This document shows positions 1-9,900 of a DNA stretch of 32,319 nucleotides, piece after piece. The notes under the pieces are model-generated. The model made no database searches. It had not been told where the DNA came from and was given only the letters and a program-made list of their open reading frames with translations. Origin of the DNA: Parachlorella kessleri (taxonomy: Eukaryota; Chlorophyta; Trebouxiophyceae; Chlorellales; Chlorellaceae); assembly GCA_001598975.1 (NCBI GenBank), contig BBXU01000121.1, positions 1 to 32,319 on the forward strand, given 5' to 3'. The translations under genes were made by a program, and so were the position numbers. The stretch's first letter is position 1, and every line of letters begins with the position of its first letter.

Positions 1-3000
1 TACACTACTATGTACACCAAAACCGCAGTGTTCCGACTGCTTCATTTGCGCAGGCATCACCTGGCAGGTGGACCAACCCCCCTCCTCACCAGAGGCGTAC
101 GTCTTCTCCGGCGCTGGCCTGGCCTGGGAGTCCTTGGAGACTTCCATGTAGTGCCCCGGCGGGGCCCTGAACACCGGCTTGCCCACCTCGATCCCGCGCA
201 GCTCCAGCCACTTGCCCACCTGCATGCCGTTGCTGCCTGCCGCAGCAAGCAGGAGGGCAGGAGGCAGTGGCAGCGGTCAAGGGTAGAGGAGGGTTGCTGG
301 CAGTCCAGCCACCCACCCCAGGCTCGATGCAGCGACTAAGAAGCTCAGGCGGTTGGTGCAGGCAGTCTAGACAGGAGCAGTACACATAGAAAGCGCCGCA
401 GTAGGCTGAGAACAAGTTCAGAAGCCTGGCTCACTTGGAGGGACCTCGGGCTCCGCCCCCGGCCGCACTTTGAGCGAGGTTTTCCACTTTTTGGCGCTGC
501 CGGCACCCGCATGCGCCTCAAACTGCACCCGCAGGCATACTGCTTGAAAGTGCCTCTCCACACTGCCGGGTTTTGTGAAAGTAGGACGTAACAAAGCTGA
601 TGGTGTAAGCAAAGCAAAGCTAGCCCAAGGGCTCAGTCTACTCCTGAAGCAGGCTGCAAGCCGCCACCTGCAGGACTCGACACGCAACTGCTGAGGCAGG
701 TAAACACACCGCCGTACAGCTCTCCCAAGCAGTAGCCAGCAAGGGGTCCCCACCTGGGTGCAGCTCATGACGCGCTTCTCCTGGGGCTTCTTCTGGCACT
801 CGGAGCAGTGGCACATCACCCGCTGCTCCCGGATAATCATGGTGCCGTGCACGCCCTGGCACATCACCTCCACCTGCACATGCAGGCAGGCAGGCAGGCA
901 GCCATGATTCATGCTGGGCCCGGGCAGCCACGCTACCTACTGGTCTGCTGTCTGAGAATGGTCCACGCACATTGCCGCCTGCGTTTACAACGCTGCAGCT
1001 GGGGCCAGGGGGGCTATAAGATGCGGCTCCAGTGAGGGTTCACGGACGCCCACATGCCCTGCCTCACGCCCCGCGCCAACAAGTGAGGAGCAACATATAC
1101 CTCAAGCAGCCCGGCTCACTTTAGCCCGCTGCAAGGTGATCATCCCCAACCCCTTGCCACGTAGCACAGCCCCGGGCGCACCTTCTCCGGGATATCAGTA
1201 GGCGGCCGCAGCCGCTGCGCCGAGGGCAGCCCTCCCTCTGAAGGGGCGCTGCCAGGCCGGGCCAGCGCTGCAGCCTGGCCCTGGAACTCAATCGGGCGGC
1301 CAGAGTATCGCGGCGGCTGCCCGGCCATGTGCTGCTGCACGACATGCCCTGCATAGCTCTGCTGCTGCGCCTGCTGTGCCACGCTGGCTCCGCCATGGTC
1401 CACAGCAGGGCGCTTGGAAGGGCGGGGTGGGTAGCCATCGCCTTGACGGTCATCCTCTCGCAGCAGCGCCTCCTCCTGCGGCGAAGCCGCCGCCTGGTAG
1501 TGACGCTGGTGATGGGGGCGCTGCTGATGATGGCGAGGCTCCTCACCCGCCTCCTGCTTCACGCCAAGGCCGTGCTGCCCCCTTCCATCGTGCTGGTGGC
1601 CCGGCTGCGGCACCTGCTGCCCTGCGTGGCCCGCCTGACGCTGAGTCGTGGACGTCATGCGCTGTTGCTGCTGTTGCTGCTGTGCCTGCTGCGCCCGGAT
1701 CTGGGCCTCATGCGCAGCCTGCTGCTGCATCAGAAACTGCTGCTGCTGGAAGAAAGCCTGCTGGGCCTGCTGCGGTGCCATGAACTGCGCTGGGTGGGGC
1801 GGCGCTATGAGCGCTGGGCCAACAAATGTGGGGCTCGAGTAGGCTGCCGCCGGCAGGGCTGCGCCTGGGAAGGGCGACACCATGGGTGCTGGCTGGGGCA
1901 TCCGCTGCATCTGGCCCATGAAGGCCGGGCCCTGCATCTGCTGCGGCTGCCCTGGTATGAGCCCTGCAGGAGCAGGCGGGCAGCCAGCTCTCATTGCCGG
2001 CATTGCCAGGCTGCCTAGGGGGCTGCCACAGCCGAATGCAGTCCAGCAGCTGCTACCAATCGCAACCCCAAATGTTGTGCAATATGGAACTTTGAATGTA
2101 TCACCCATTCGCATAAACCGCACGCTCTTGGCAGAGGGAGGGCCCCAATGATGCAGCATAGGTTTGTTCACTTTTACTTGCCCTGAGGGTCCCATTGAGG
2201 TAAGGTGCCCGGCCGAACATGTTTTTCACCTGCATCCACTGCGGCCTTGTGCAGCAGGGAGTACTCCATCTGCCGCTCGTCAAACAGCCGCTCCTCCTCC
2301 AGGTACCTGGCCATATCTGCTCGGGCTCGGTTCTCATACCGCTGCTTGTCGGAGGGCGCAAGGCTCTGCCAGGCCTCGTTGATCAGCCGTACAAACTCTG
2401 GGGTGTTAGTCTGCTCCTCCTTGAGCTTGTAGTGCTGCACCAGCACGGTCACAGGGGTTGCTGGTCAGCCAGTGTGGGGGTGCGGCGCTGCGCCGCCAGG
2501 CGCTGTGGGAAGCATGGCCACCTTTATTGCTACCAATGAGTTGGGCAAAACCCACTAAGCCACCCACAATTGCGTGTTACCAGCAGAGCGGGCCGCTCCT
2601 GGAAGTGGCAGCTCAGAGCAGCGCCCACTGCAGGCCTTCCCCCGCTAGCTCCAGCTCTAATGATCCCAATGCGGCCCTCTGGAGCCAGCTGGCTAGGCAG
2701 GTGGGAGGTATTCCGCAACATAGCCTGCCCAGTGCCTGATCCTCCCATCGCTGGCAGGCCTAGCCGACGCAGCCCCGTGAGCTTCCTAGAAAGTCACATC
2801 CATCACAACGAGCCCTTCCGCCCCATCCTGAGGTTTTCGCAACGTAAGATGAAAGCGGGCGCCAACCATGGGTCATGCGTCCCTTGCCTTCTTCAAGTCA
2901 TTCGTGAAGTGGTCCACCGCGGAACTTGGTCTTCTTGGTCTGTTCGATTGCAAGGCTTCCTGGGCCTGCTGAAGCCTGCTGAGCAGGTGGCCCCCAACAG

Positions 3001-3007
3001 CAGCCAT
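1..3007 (-). CDS. HMG-box / TDBD-type chromatin-associated protein (partial, continues past left edge)
   Basis: Probable nuclear DNA/chromatin-binding protein. The phase-consistent exons are 3007-2918 (ATG, 30 codons ending RPRRPSSA), about 2460-2230 (HMG box), 1963-1182 (Gln/Pro-rich linker with a run of seven Gln), 873-754, 522-435 and 236-61. After 61 a GTGATG donor leads out of the window. The HMG exon shows helix 2/3 residues EFVRLINEAWQSL and YENRARADMARY. Exons 873-754 and 522-435 give CHCSEC followed by FEAHAGAGSAKKWK, the layout of the Tify-domain-binding domain (TDBD, Pfam PF16135) that precedes PHD fingers in plant transcriptional regulators. A PHD finger may therefore lie off-window. 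Phases agree at every junction except exon 1 to exon 2, where the HMG helix 1 boundary is unresolved. It is divergent from the Kae1-type gene. HMG assignment is good, TDBD assignment fair, precise function unknown. Confidence 0.72.
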
Positions 3008-3307
3008 CCTGCCCCCTGCACGCCTCAAAGCTCGTACAACAAAGCCAAAAAACTCACTTCAGCCCTCTCGCCACCATTGCCGTCGTAATTGCTGTCTTCG
3101 GCGGTGCTCGCTCGGCTTCGTTCGGTCCGTCAGTCCAGGGTCAAACGGGACCCCCTTACCTCATATTTGTCTACATGGCCACTTGCAAAGTTGTCTTTCA
3201 GTGGAATTGCTAGGTTTGTTCTGTATCAGAGTTTAACTGCTTAATTCCAAGACGTCGACACCTTGAGCTGGTTTTTACCATGCTGTGCTAACCCAGCTAG
3301 ACGTGGA
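3008..3307. promoter_or_regulatory. Short divergent intergenic region, probable bidirectional promoter
   Basis: Three hundred bases separate the inferred ATG of the HMG-box gene (minus) from that of the Kae1-type gene (plus). No ORF of note lies here. I see no convincing TATA box. Shared control of the two genes is inferred only from head-to-head spacing. Confidence 0.5.
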
Positions 3308-6300
3308 ATGCAGCTGGCTGGCGGCAGAAGGTTTAGCATGGTGCCTTGCTTTGCAAATCGAAGCTGGCGAGCAGTCCTACGCCACCACCAGTTGATGTCC
3401 AGGACGTGCAGCAGCTTCAGCAGAGGCAGCCCAAGCAAACCCCGCGCAGGTTGACCGGCTGCACTTCCTGAGTGTGTTTTAGCTTCCAAGGCTTGCAGCA
3501 CCTGCATTTGGCGCAAGCCGACCTGAAGGTTTGGCTAGTACCTTGCAAGCAAGGCCGGGCCGAGTTCCGCTGTTGCAGTGGTGCTGGGCATCGAGAGCAG
3601 CTGTGACGACACCGGGGTAGCCATAGTCACCGACTGTGGCCGTGTCCTGGGAGAGTCCCTGGTGGGCCAGGCAGACATCCACGCCCCGTGGGGCGGCGTG
3701 GTGCCCAAGCTGGCACAGGAGGCGCACGAGGCTGCCATTAACAGCTGCGTGGACCAAGCACTGGCCCAGGCCGGCCTGACCCCTGGCGAGTTGGATGCCG
3801 TCGCAGTTACAGTTGGGCCAGGGCTGAGCCTGTGCTTGCGGGTGAGCCGCTCTGGGTGGGTTAGCTCACTGTGTCCCACCACTTGCTGGTATGATGTTGT
3901 GGTGCGGACGTGCCCTACTGGTTGTGTATGTTTAAATGAGTGACTGGGAGATGCCAAGTGCGGATGCAAGCCATGCAGCCCTGACGTGGGTGATGAGGCG
4001 CTGCCTGGCTCTCTTGTGGTTGTTGGGCGGCGCGGTGGCAGGCCTCTACCAACAGGTGCTACGCTGCACACATGATGGTGGCCTCATCCATGGCACTTCA
4101 CACGGAAGCGTATGTACGCCTTGCAGCGGCATGTCAGGGTGGGCTTGGTGCTGCTCCCAGGCATGCAGCCTAGTGAGTACCGTTCGAGAGCCTGTCGGCA
4201 TGGTGGGGATGCAGGTAGGCGTACAGAAGGCCCGCCAGCTGGCTGCTGTCCACCGGCTGCCCCTGGTGTCGGTGCACCACATGGAGGCGCATGCCCTCGT
4301 GGCGCGCCTGGGCACAGCACAGCAGCAGGCACAGCAGACCCAGGGGCCAGGGCGGCCGGACGGAGATGCTTTTGCGAGAGATGAGCAGCAGCAGCAGCAG
4401 CAGACGGGGCAGCAGGATGCTTGCGGCCAAAGCACTGCTGTCTTAGTCGGCAGGGTGCCAGCAGGGGGGCAGGGCATGGCTGCCCAGATGCAGCAGGACC
4501 ACCAGCAGCAGCAGCAGCAGCAGCAAGAGCAGCAGCAGCGGGAAGGGGGCACCGGGGTGCAGTTCCCGTTTCTGTGCCTGCTAATTTCTGGGGGCCACAA
4601 CCTGCTGCTGGTGGTGGAGGGGGTGGGCCAGTACCTGCAGCTGGGGACCACGCTCGACGATGCCCTGGGTGAGCATGCAGGTGGTCCTTGAGGGTTCTGT
4701 AGTGTGACTTATCCCTCTTTTTTAATTAGGGTGGCAGGTAATGCGATTAGAGGAGGTACAGGTATACTGGGCTGACAGGGGTTTGAGCAATTATGCTCTT
4801 TTCCCTGTAGGCTCTTTGCTTCACTGTGTTGCTTAAGTCTTAACATACTATAGGCCGCACGCTGCCTTGGACAGCATGCCAGCCTGCGTCGCTGCTACTA
4901 CGGTGCTGCTCCCCTTTAAAGGGCCGAGCTCTATGCACCTCGTGGCAGTATTGCTAATGCTAGTTGTTCTCCTTCTGGCCTTGCCCTTGCAGGCGAGGCC
5001 TATGACAAGGTGGCGCGACTGTTGGGCTTGGACCTCAAACCCTCTGGCGGCGCTGCGCTGGAGTGCTTTGCCCGGGATGGCGACGCGCATGCTGTGCCGC
5101 TGTCGGTCCCCATGCAGCGCCGCCCCAACTGTGACTTCTCATTTGCGGGCCTGAAGACTGCGGTGCGGCTGGCCATTGAGGCACGGGTGGGGGAGGAGGG
5201 GCCGACAGAAGCTAACCGGCAGGTGCGAGGCGGCAGGTGGTTGGAGTAATTGAGTGTCTGAGGTCGGGCCTGCTGTGCTTGGGTGCTTCTGTTGCCAGCT
5301 GGCAGGGTGGTGGCGTGCCAGCTTTGATGCCCAGCTGCCGGCTTCACAGTGCCGGTGCACACAAGGCACACCTTCCTGGCTGTGGTTCTCCGCTACCTCA
5401 CTAAGGGTGTCTTCACCCACGGGCCCGCTTTCCTCCCAGATTTCCATAGAAAACTCTCCCCAGCTTGCCTTCCTGCAGCTGCGAGCTGACATTGCCGCCT
5501 CCTTCCAGCGTGTGGCGGTTCAGCACTTGGAGGAGCGGGTGCGAAGGGCCCTGGCTTGGGCCCGCGAGTCGCACCCGGGCATCCAGCAGCTGGTTGTGGC
5601 TGGGGGTGTGGCCTCCAACCAGTACATCAGAGGCCGGTTGGCTGAGGTGGCGGCCAAGGGGGGCGTGGAGCTAGTGTGCCCGCCGCCGCGGCTGTGTACC
5701 GACAACGGCGTGATGGTGGCGTGGGCGGGGCTGGAGAGGTGGGTTGGGGTTGGGCCGTCCTCGGCAGAGTGGTTGTCATGACAGTGTCTGCCCTGAGGTG
5801 GCTGGCCCTTGAACCAGACCACGGCTGACCTGTTCTTGTTGCAATATGCAACCCTCCCCTTCTGCAGCTGCCCATCCTGATAGCCCCTTTCAAGGTGCTG
5901 CTGATGCTGCACCAGTCTTCCGGCGCCTGTGGTGTCCTGAAGCAGCTGTTGCACATCACCGTATGCTGGCCGGCACGCCTGCCCTGCAGGCTGACCCCTG
6001 TTCCTGGCCGCAACGCGCGTCCGTAGGCAGTCTCTACATGCCCCAGCTGTGTGTGTGTGTGGTACTTCCCTGCAGGCTTCGGCTGGGGCTGGTGGAGGAC
6101 CCTCCCCCTCCTCAAGCCGCGGCGGAAAGCGAGGGCGACAAGGCCTGGGTAGAGCTGCGGCCGCGCTGGCCGCTGACCGACCGCAAGGACCCTCGCAGCT
6201 ATGAAGCTCCCCGCAGCGCCAAGAAGAAGAACATCTTCGCCTCGCTGGAGTCTGCGCTCGTGCAGCAGGAGGGGTCGGGGGCGCAGCCGGCTGCGCATGC

Positions 6301-6334
6301 GCAGCAGGGTGTCGCAGACGTGTGTGCGGGATGA
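3308..6334 (+). CDS. OSGEPL1: tRNA N6-adenosine threonylcarbamoyltransferase, mitochondrial Kae1/Qri7/OSGEPL1 type
   Basis: The family transfers threonylcarbamoyl to A37 of ANN-decoding tRNAs (t6A). Exons are 3308-3449, 3579-3841, 4215-4668, 4993-5222, 5479-5738 and 6076-6334; all phases agree and give 535 aa. Residues 1-47 are Arg/Ser/His-rich with no acidic residue ([20 protein letters not shown]), typical of a mitochondrial presequence. They join directly to [17 protein letters not shown], the start of the ASKHA fold. Metal-binding HHMEAH lies at about 156-161, SGGH at 260-263, then [43 protein letters not shown] and CTDNGVM. An ~84-residue Gln-rich insert (168-251) separates HHMEAH from SGGH. 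Without it the length (~450) matches the family. The start at 3308 was chosen because its exon splices in phase (G|TG). The insert is the only oddity. Confidence 0.93.
4384..4540 (+). repeat. Two CAG/GCA trinucleotide runs inside the Kae1-type gene
   Basis: Runs at about 4384-4403 and 4504-4540, in frame, encode poly-Gln within the insert between HHMEAH and SGGH. Coding microsatellites of this kind often vary in length between strains. Confidence 0.85.
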
Positions 6335-6611
6335 CCGAGTGTGGTTGAGGCTAACTGGTGGTGTGGTTACTCTGGGTGATCTATCATAATCTGGCCGGGT
6401 GCCGGCACCTGAAATGTATCTCAGGTGGTAAGCAGTTGTTCCACTCTAACCCCGACTCCCTTATGTGGTGCCGGTAGTGGGTCCTTGCTGGCTGTTGACC
6501 GCGGCAGAGTCACACTTGACTCATTGTATAGGTCAAATCGTTCTTAAGGCTTGATGTGCATCTCTCTGTTTTCTAGCACCGGCTCGGTACCAATCTTGTT
6601 GGGGCGAGTCG

Positions 6612-6616
6612 TTACA
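6612..6616 (-). terminator. TGTAA poly(A) signal for calreticulin
   Basis: Plus-strand TTACA reads TGTAA on the minus strand. It is the first seen after the calreticulin stop at 6997, about 380 bp downstream. It lies before the plus-strand signal at 6640, so the two 3' UTRs would overlap. Confidence 0.5.
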
Positions 6617-6639
6617 CCCGCCTCAGCCATAGACTAGAA

Positions 6640-6644
6640 TGTAA
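6640..6644 (+). terminator. TGTAA poly(A) signal for the Kae1-type gene
   Basis: First TGTAA on the plus strand after the stop at 6334, about 305 bp downstream. TGTAA is the standard chlorophyte poly(A) signal, so cleavage would fall near 6655. Confidence 0.6.
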
Positions 6645-6996
6645 TGAAATGGGCATGCACGACAAGTGAGCGACAATGCGGAGAACCAGAGCTTGTGCAG
6701 GTTAGACACCCCCCTGGCCACCTACCAGCAAACCTAACACACTGTTCACCATGCACACACCTGCTTGCCAAAAGCAAAAAACGTGCCCCCCTGCCTGCCT
6801 GACCTCACGCTGGCATGCCTTACCCTGCCCCAACGCCCGCAAGCAGCCCTCCCGCCTGGTCAATCTGACTGCACGCAAGCCTGAGCGGCAGCGCGGTCTT
6901 AGGCCCTGCCACCCGCGTGCGTAGACCAGCGAAGCAACCCACGGTCTGGGAGCTCAACCGCAACTACTACCCCAAGTTGTTACTGTTCCAGCTGCC

Positions 6997-9900
6997 CTAG
7001 AGCTCATCCTTGACCTCAGCCTCCTCCTCAGCTGTGGCATCCTCAGCTGGTGCTGGCTCATCCCCTTCGTCACCGTAGTCATCCCCGTCGCCGGGTGAGT
7101 CATCCTTAGCTTCCTTCTCCGCCTCGGCCGCCTGGTGTGGGCAAGGCAGGGAGGGAGTAATGGGGGTCAGGCGGCCAGGGCAGGCATGAATTAGCCATGA
7201 CGGCCCGAAACATAGGGAGGTGCCAACCAGCATGCCTCGAACGCTCCTGCTCAACAAATGAGATTAGCTTGTCTCCCCTTTCTGCTTCAGCCTGCTTTGT
7301 GACGCAGCTGGCACCCGCCACACTGCTGTCGGACCCCTTCCTGTCACGTGCATTTCCATCTTAAATGAGACTACCTGCCGCCGTATACAACTACTCAAAA
7401 GCCCCACCCCGAACCACCCTTCCGGCCAGCCATGTGCAATCAAGTGGCCTTACCACCCCTGAACGACTCCACTGTCTGGCTGCCCAGCCTGCAACCTGGA
7501 TCCCACTGCGACAACTTTACTTCCCCCGCCTGTGCGGCCTCGTCCCAAGTCAACAGCAACACTCGACTACATGATAACACTAAGCAAAGACCACTGCCTT
7601 GCAAAGCTGGTGCCCAGGCGGCTCTCGGGTATCTGAGCATCTGAGCCAATGCCTGGGGGCCTCTACCTCCCCCTCACCTCCTCCTCCGCCTTCTTGCGCT
7701 CCTCCTCCTCCACCTTGTCCAGCATGGCCTTCTCTGCACATACGCAACATCCAAGGAGGCACAGGTGGACCACTGCCGCTGGGTTCATGCAGCCTTGCCA
7801 AACGCCAGGCAAGGCTCACCAGTCACACGCGTGTCATGTCTATGGCATGGCTCGGAACTGCTGGTGGGACTCCCCTGGCTGCATACAGTACCTGCCACGC
7901 TGCTGTGGTGGTTGCTGCTGGTTACGGAAGCAGCCATGGGGTCCCCTACATCACCCGCACACAGCGCCCACCTGCTTCCTTGCTCTTGCCCCAGGTGTCC
8001 TTGGCGAACTGAAGTGCGTAGTCAAGGTCATCTGCAACCAGGATGTTGTCAAAGATGGACCCGGACTTGACCTGCAGGGGGCGCGCAGAGCAGGCAAAGC
8101 GGTGAGGATGCAGATGCGGGCTTGCTCTACTGGCTCCCTGCTAAGACTGTTGGACTGCAACATCCCTGCTGCTACCCTTCTAGGCGTGGTAGATAGGCTC
8201 CCTGAGCATGCGCTCATGCTTCTGCCATCGTTCAATACCGCTGCGCGTTGTGTACGGGCAACCAAGGCACAGCTGAGGGTAGACTTTCAGGTGCTCAGGT
8301 AGAATCAACACCGGGCAACGGCACTATCTAACATTCCACTCTTGTCTCTCACCTGCCACAGCTCAAAGCCCACAAACTTGGTGTCAGGGAACACATGCAG
8401 GTCGGACGGAGGCTTGTACTCAGGGTTGTCAATGAGGGGTGCGGTCCACTTGCCCTATACAGGACGAGAGTGGCAGCCAGAAAAGAGATTCAGTGCTCTG
8501 AGGCAGTGGCAGTTACATCACCGCGGTGTCAGGGCCTCGTGCAGTGACCATCAGGCTACATGCATGCTGGGCTGTGGGTGTCAGCAAGCAGCATGTCCAC
8601 GACTAGCGGCTTGTGAGCTTGGGGCGGCCCTCCCTACCGTTGAACGCATACTTTTGAGAGCCCCAGGGGCATTTCTGGAGAGGGAGGGCATGAACAGTGA
8701 TTGCGGGACCGTGAGCAAGCGCGCCCATTTGCGCTCGCCTTTTCCCGCCCACCCAAGCCCCAGTAGCGGCGACACGGCAACCTGTGGGTCTTTGCATTAC
8801 CGTGGGAGGTGTGCAGAAAGACTGCTTGCTCAAACATGCCATTGACAACTGCAGCCAACCTGGGGCAAGCCTGAAGTACCCGGCAGCAGCTGCGCCGCCT
8901 GCTGGCCCCTCCACGACTCTCAAGGACCCCTGGAACCTCCGCCCTTCGTTGCACACACCTTATATGCCGGGTTGTCAATCAGCTTGGCGCTCCATGGGCC
9001 CTTGTACTCAGAGTTGCGGATCAGGGGCGGCTCCCACTCCCCATCCTCCTCCTCATCCCAGTCTGCGCAGGGAGCCGTGCACACGCATGCTACCTCTTGC
9101 CCGACCCACCAGCAGCACGGCCCTGTTGGTAGGCAATGTGGTGCTCTGCGCAGACGTGGTGGCTCATCTGGCAACACCCAGGGTGCTCACATAAGACTTG
9201 TCCATATCCCTTGCATTGATAGGGGTCAGATGCCCAGCAGGCCAGCACCCAGTTCTTTGCCTGACAGACTGCATGCGTCCCAAGCACGTCGCAGCATGTA
9301 AGTCGTCCCACTGATGCCAGGCTCATCCCAGCCAACCCACCCCCAGCGTGGGTTTGCCCACGCAAACACAGTCCCGCCCGCCAACGCAGCGACCCCCAAG
9401 CTACCGGGACATTGCAGGGTGCAGCCCACACCACGTACCCTCAGGCTGCTTGGCTTCGGGGTCAGGGATTTGCTCTGGGATATCATCCCAGCCTTCAGGC
9501 TTCTTATCCTCGGGATCGGGGATCTTGGCACGCTCATCCCAGTCCTCAGGCTTTGTTGCATCGGGGTCCTGCTCACAGCCATGGAGAAGGTAGCGGTGAG
9601 TAAAGGGGGGACACGGGACTTCGCCTGTTTTATCTGACTGTTCTTCTGTTTGCAGAGCACCAGATACTCTACCAAGTGCCCAGCAGTGCCTCACAGCGGG
9701 CCCTGCTGGCTGCCTTACCTACACTGGTAAGTGGTTGGATGATGAGGGCTGCTCCTGATACAAGACCTCTGCACAACCAATAGTTCCCCACTGTGCCCCT
9801 CCCCTGCTCAATTCTCACTCACCAGCAATCCGCCAAACATGACAAATGCACGATCCATGAGAAATCCCTGGCAGATAACAACTGCGCCCCCCCCCCAACT

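Larger units (their letters stand above)
6335..6996. other. Convergent intergenic region, overlapping 3' UTRs
   Basis: Between the stops of the Kae1-type gene and calreticulin. It carries opposite-strand TGTAA motifs at 6640 and 6612 and no coding potential. Confidence 0.6.

Noticed and set aside
1329..2018. 229-codon Leu/Arg-rich plus-strand frame
   Set aside because: Mirror image of the Gln-rich exon of the HMG-box gene; CTG repeats read as poly-Leu.
4384..4540. CRISPR or minisatellite array
   Set aside because: The units are in-frame CAG codons with no spacers; no spaced repeat array exists anywhere in the window.
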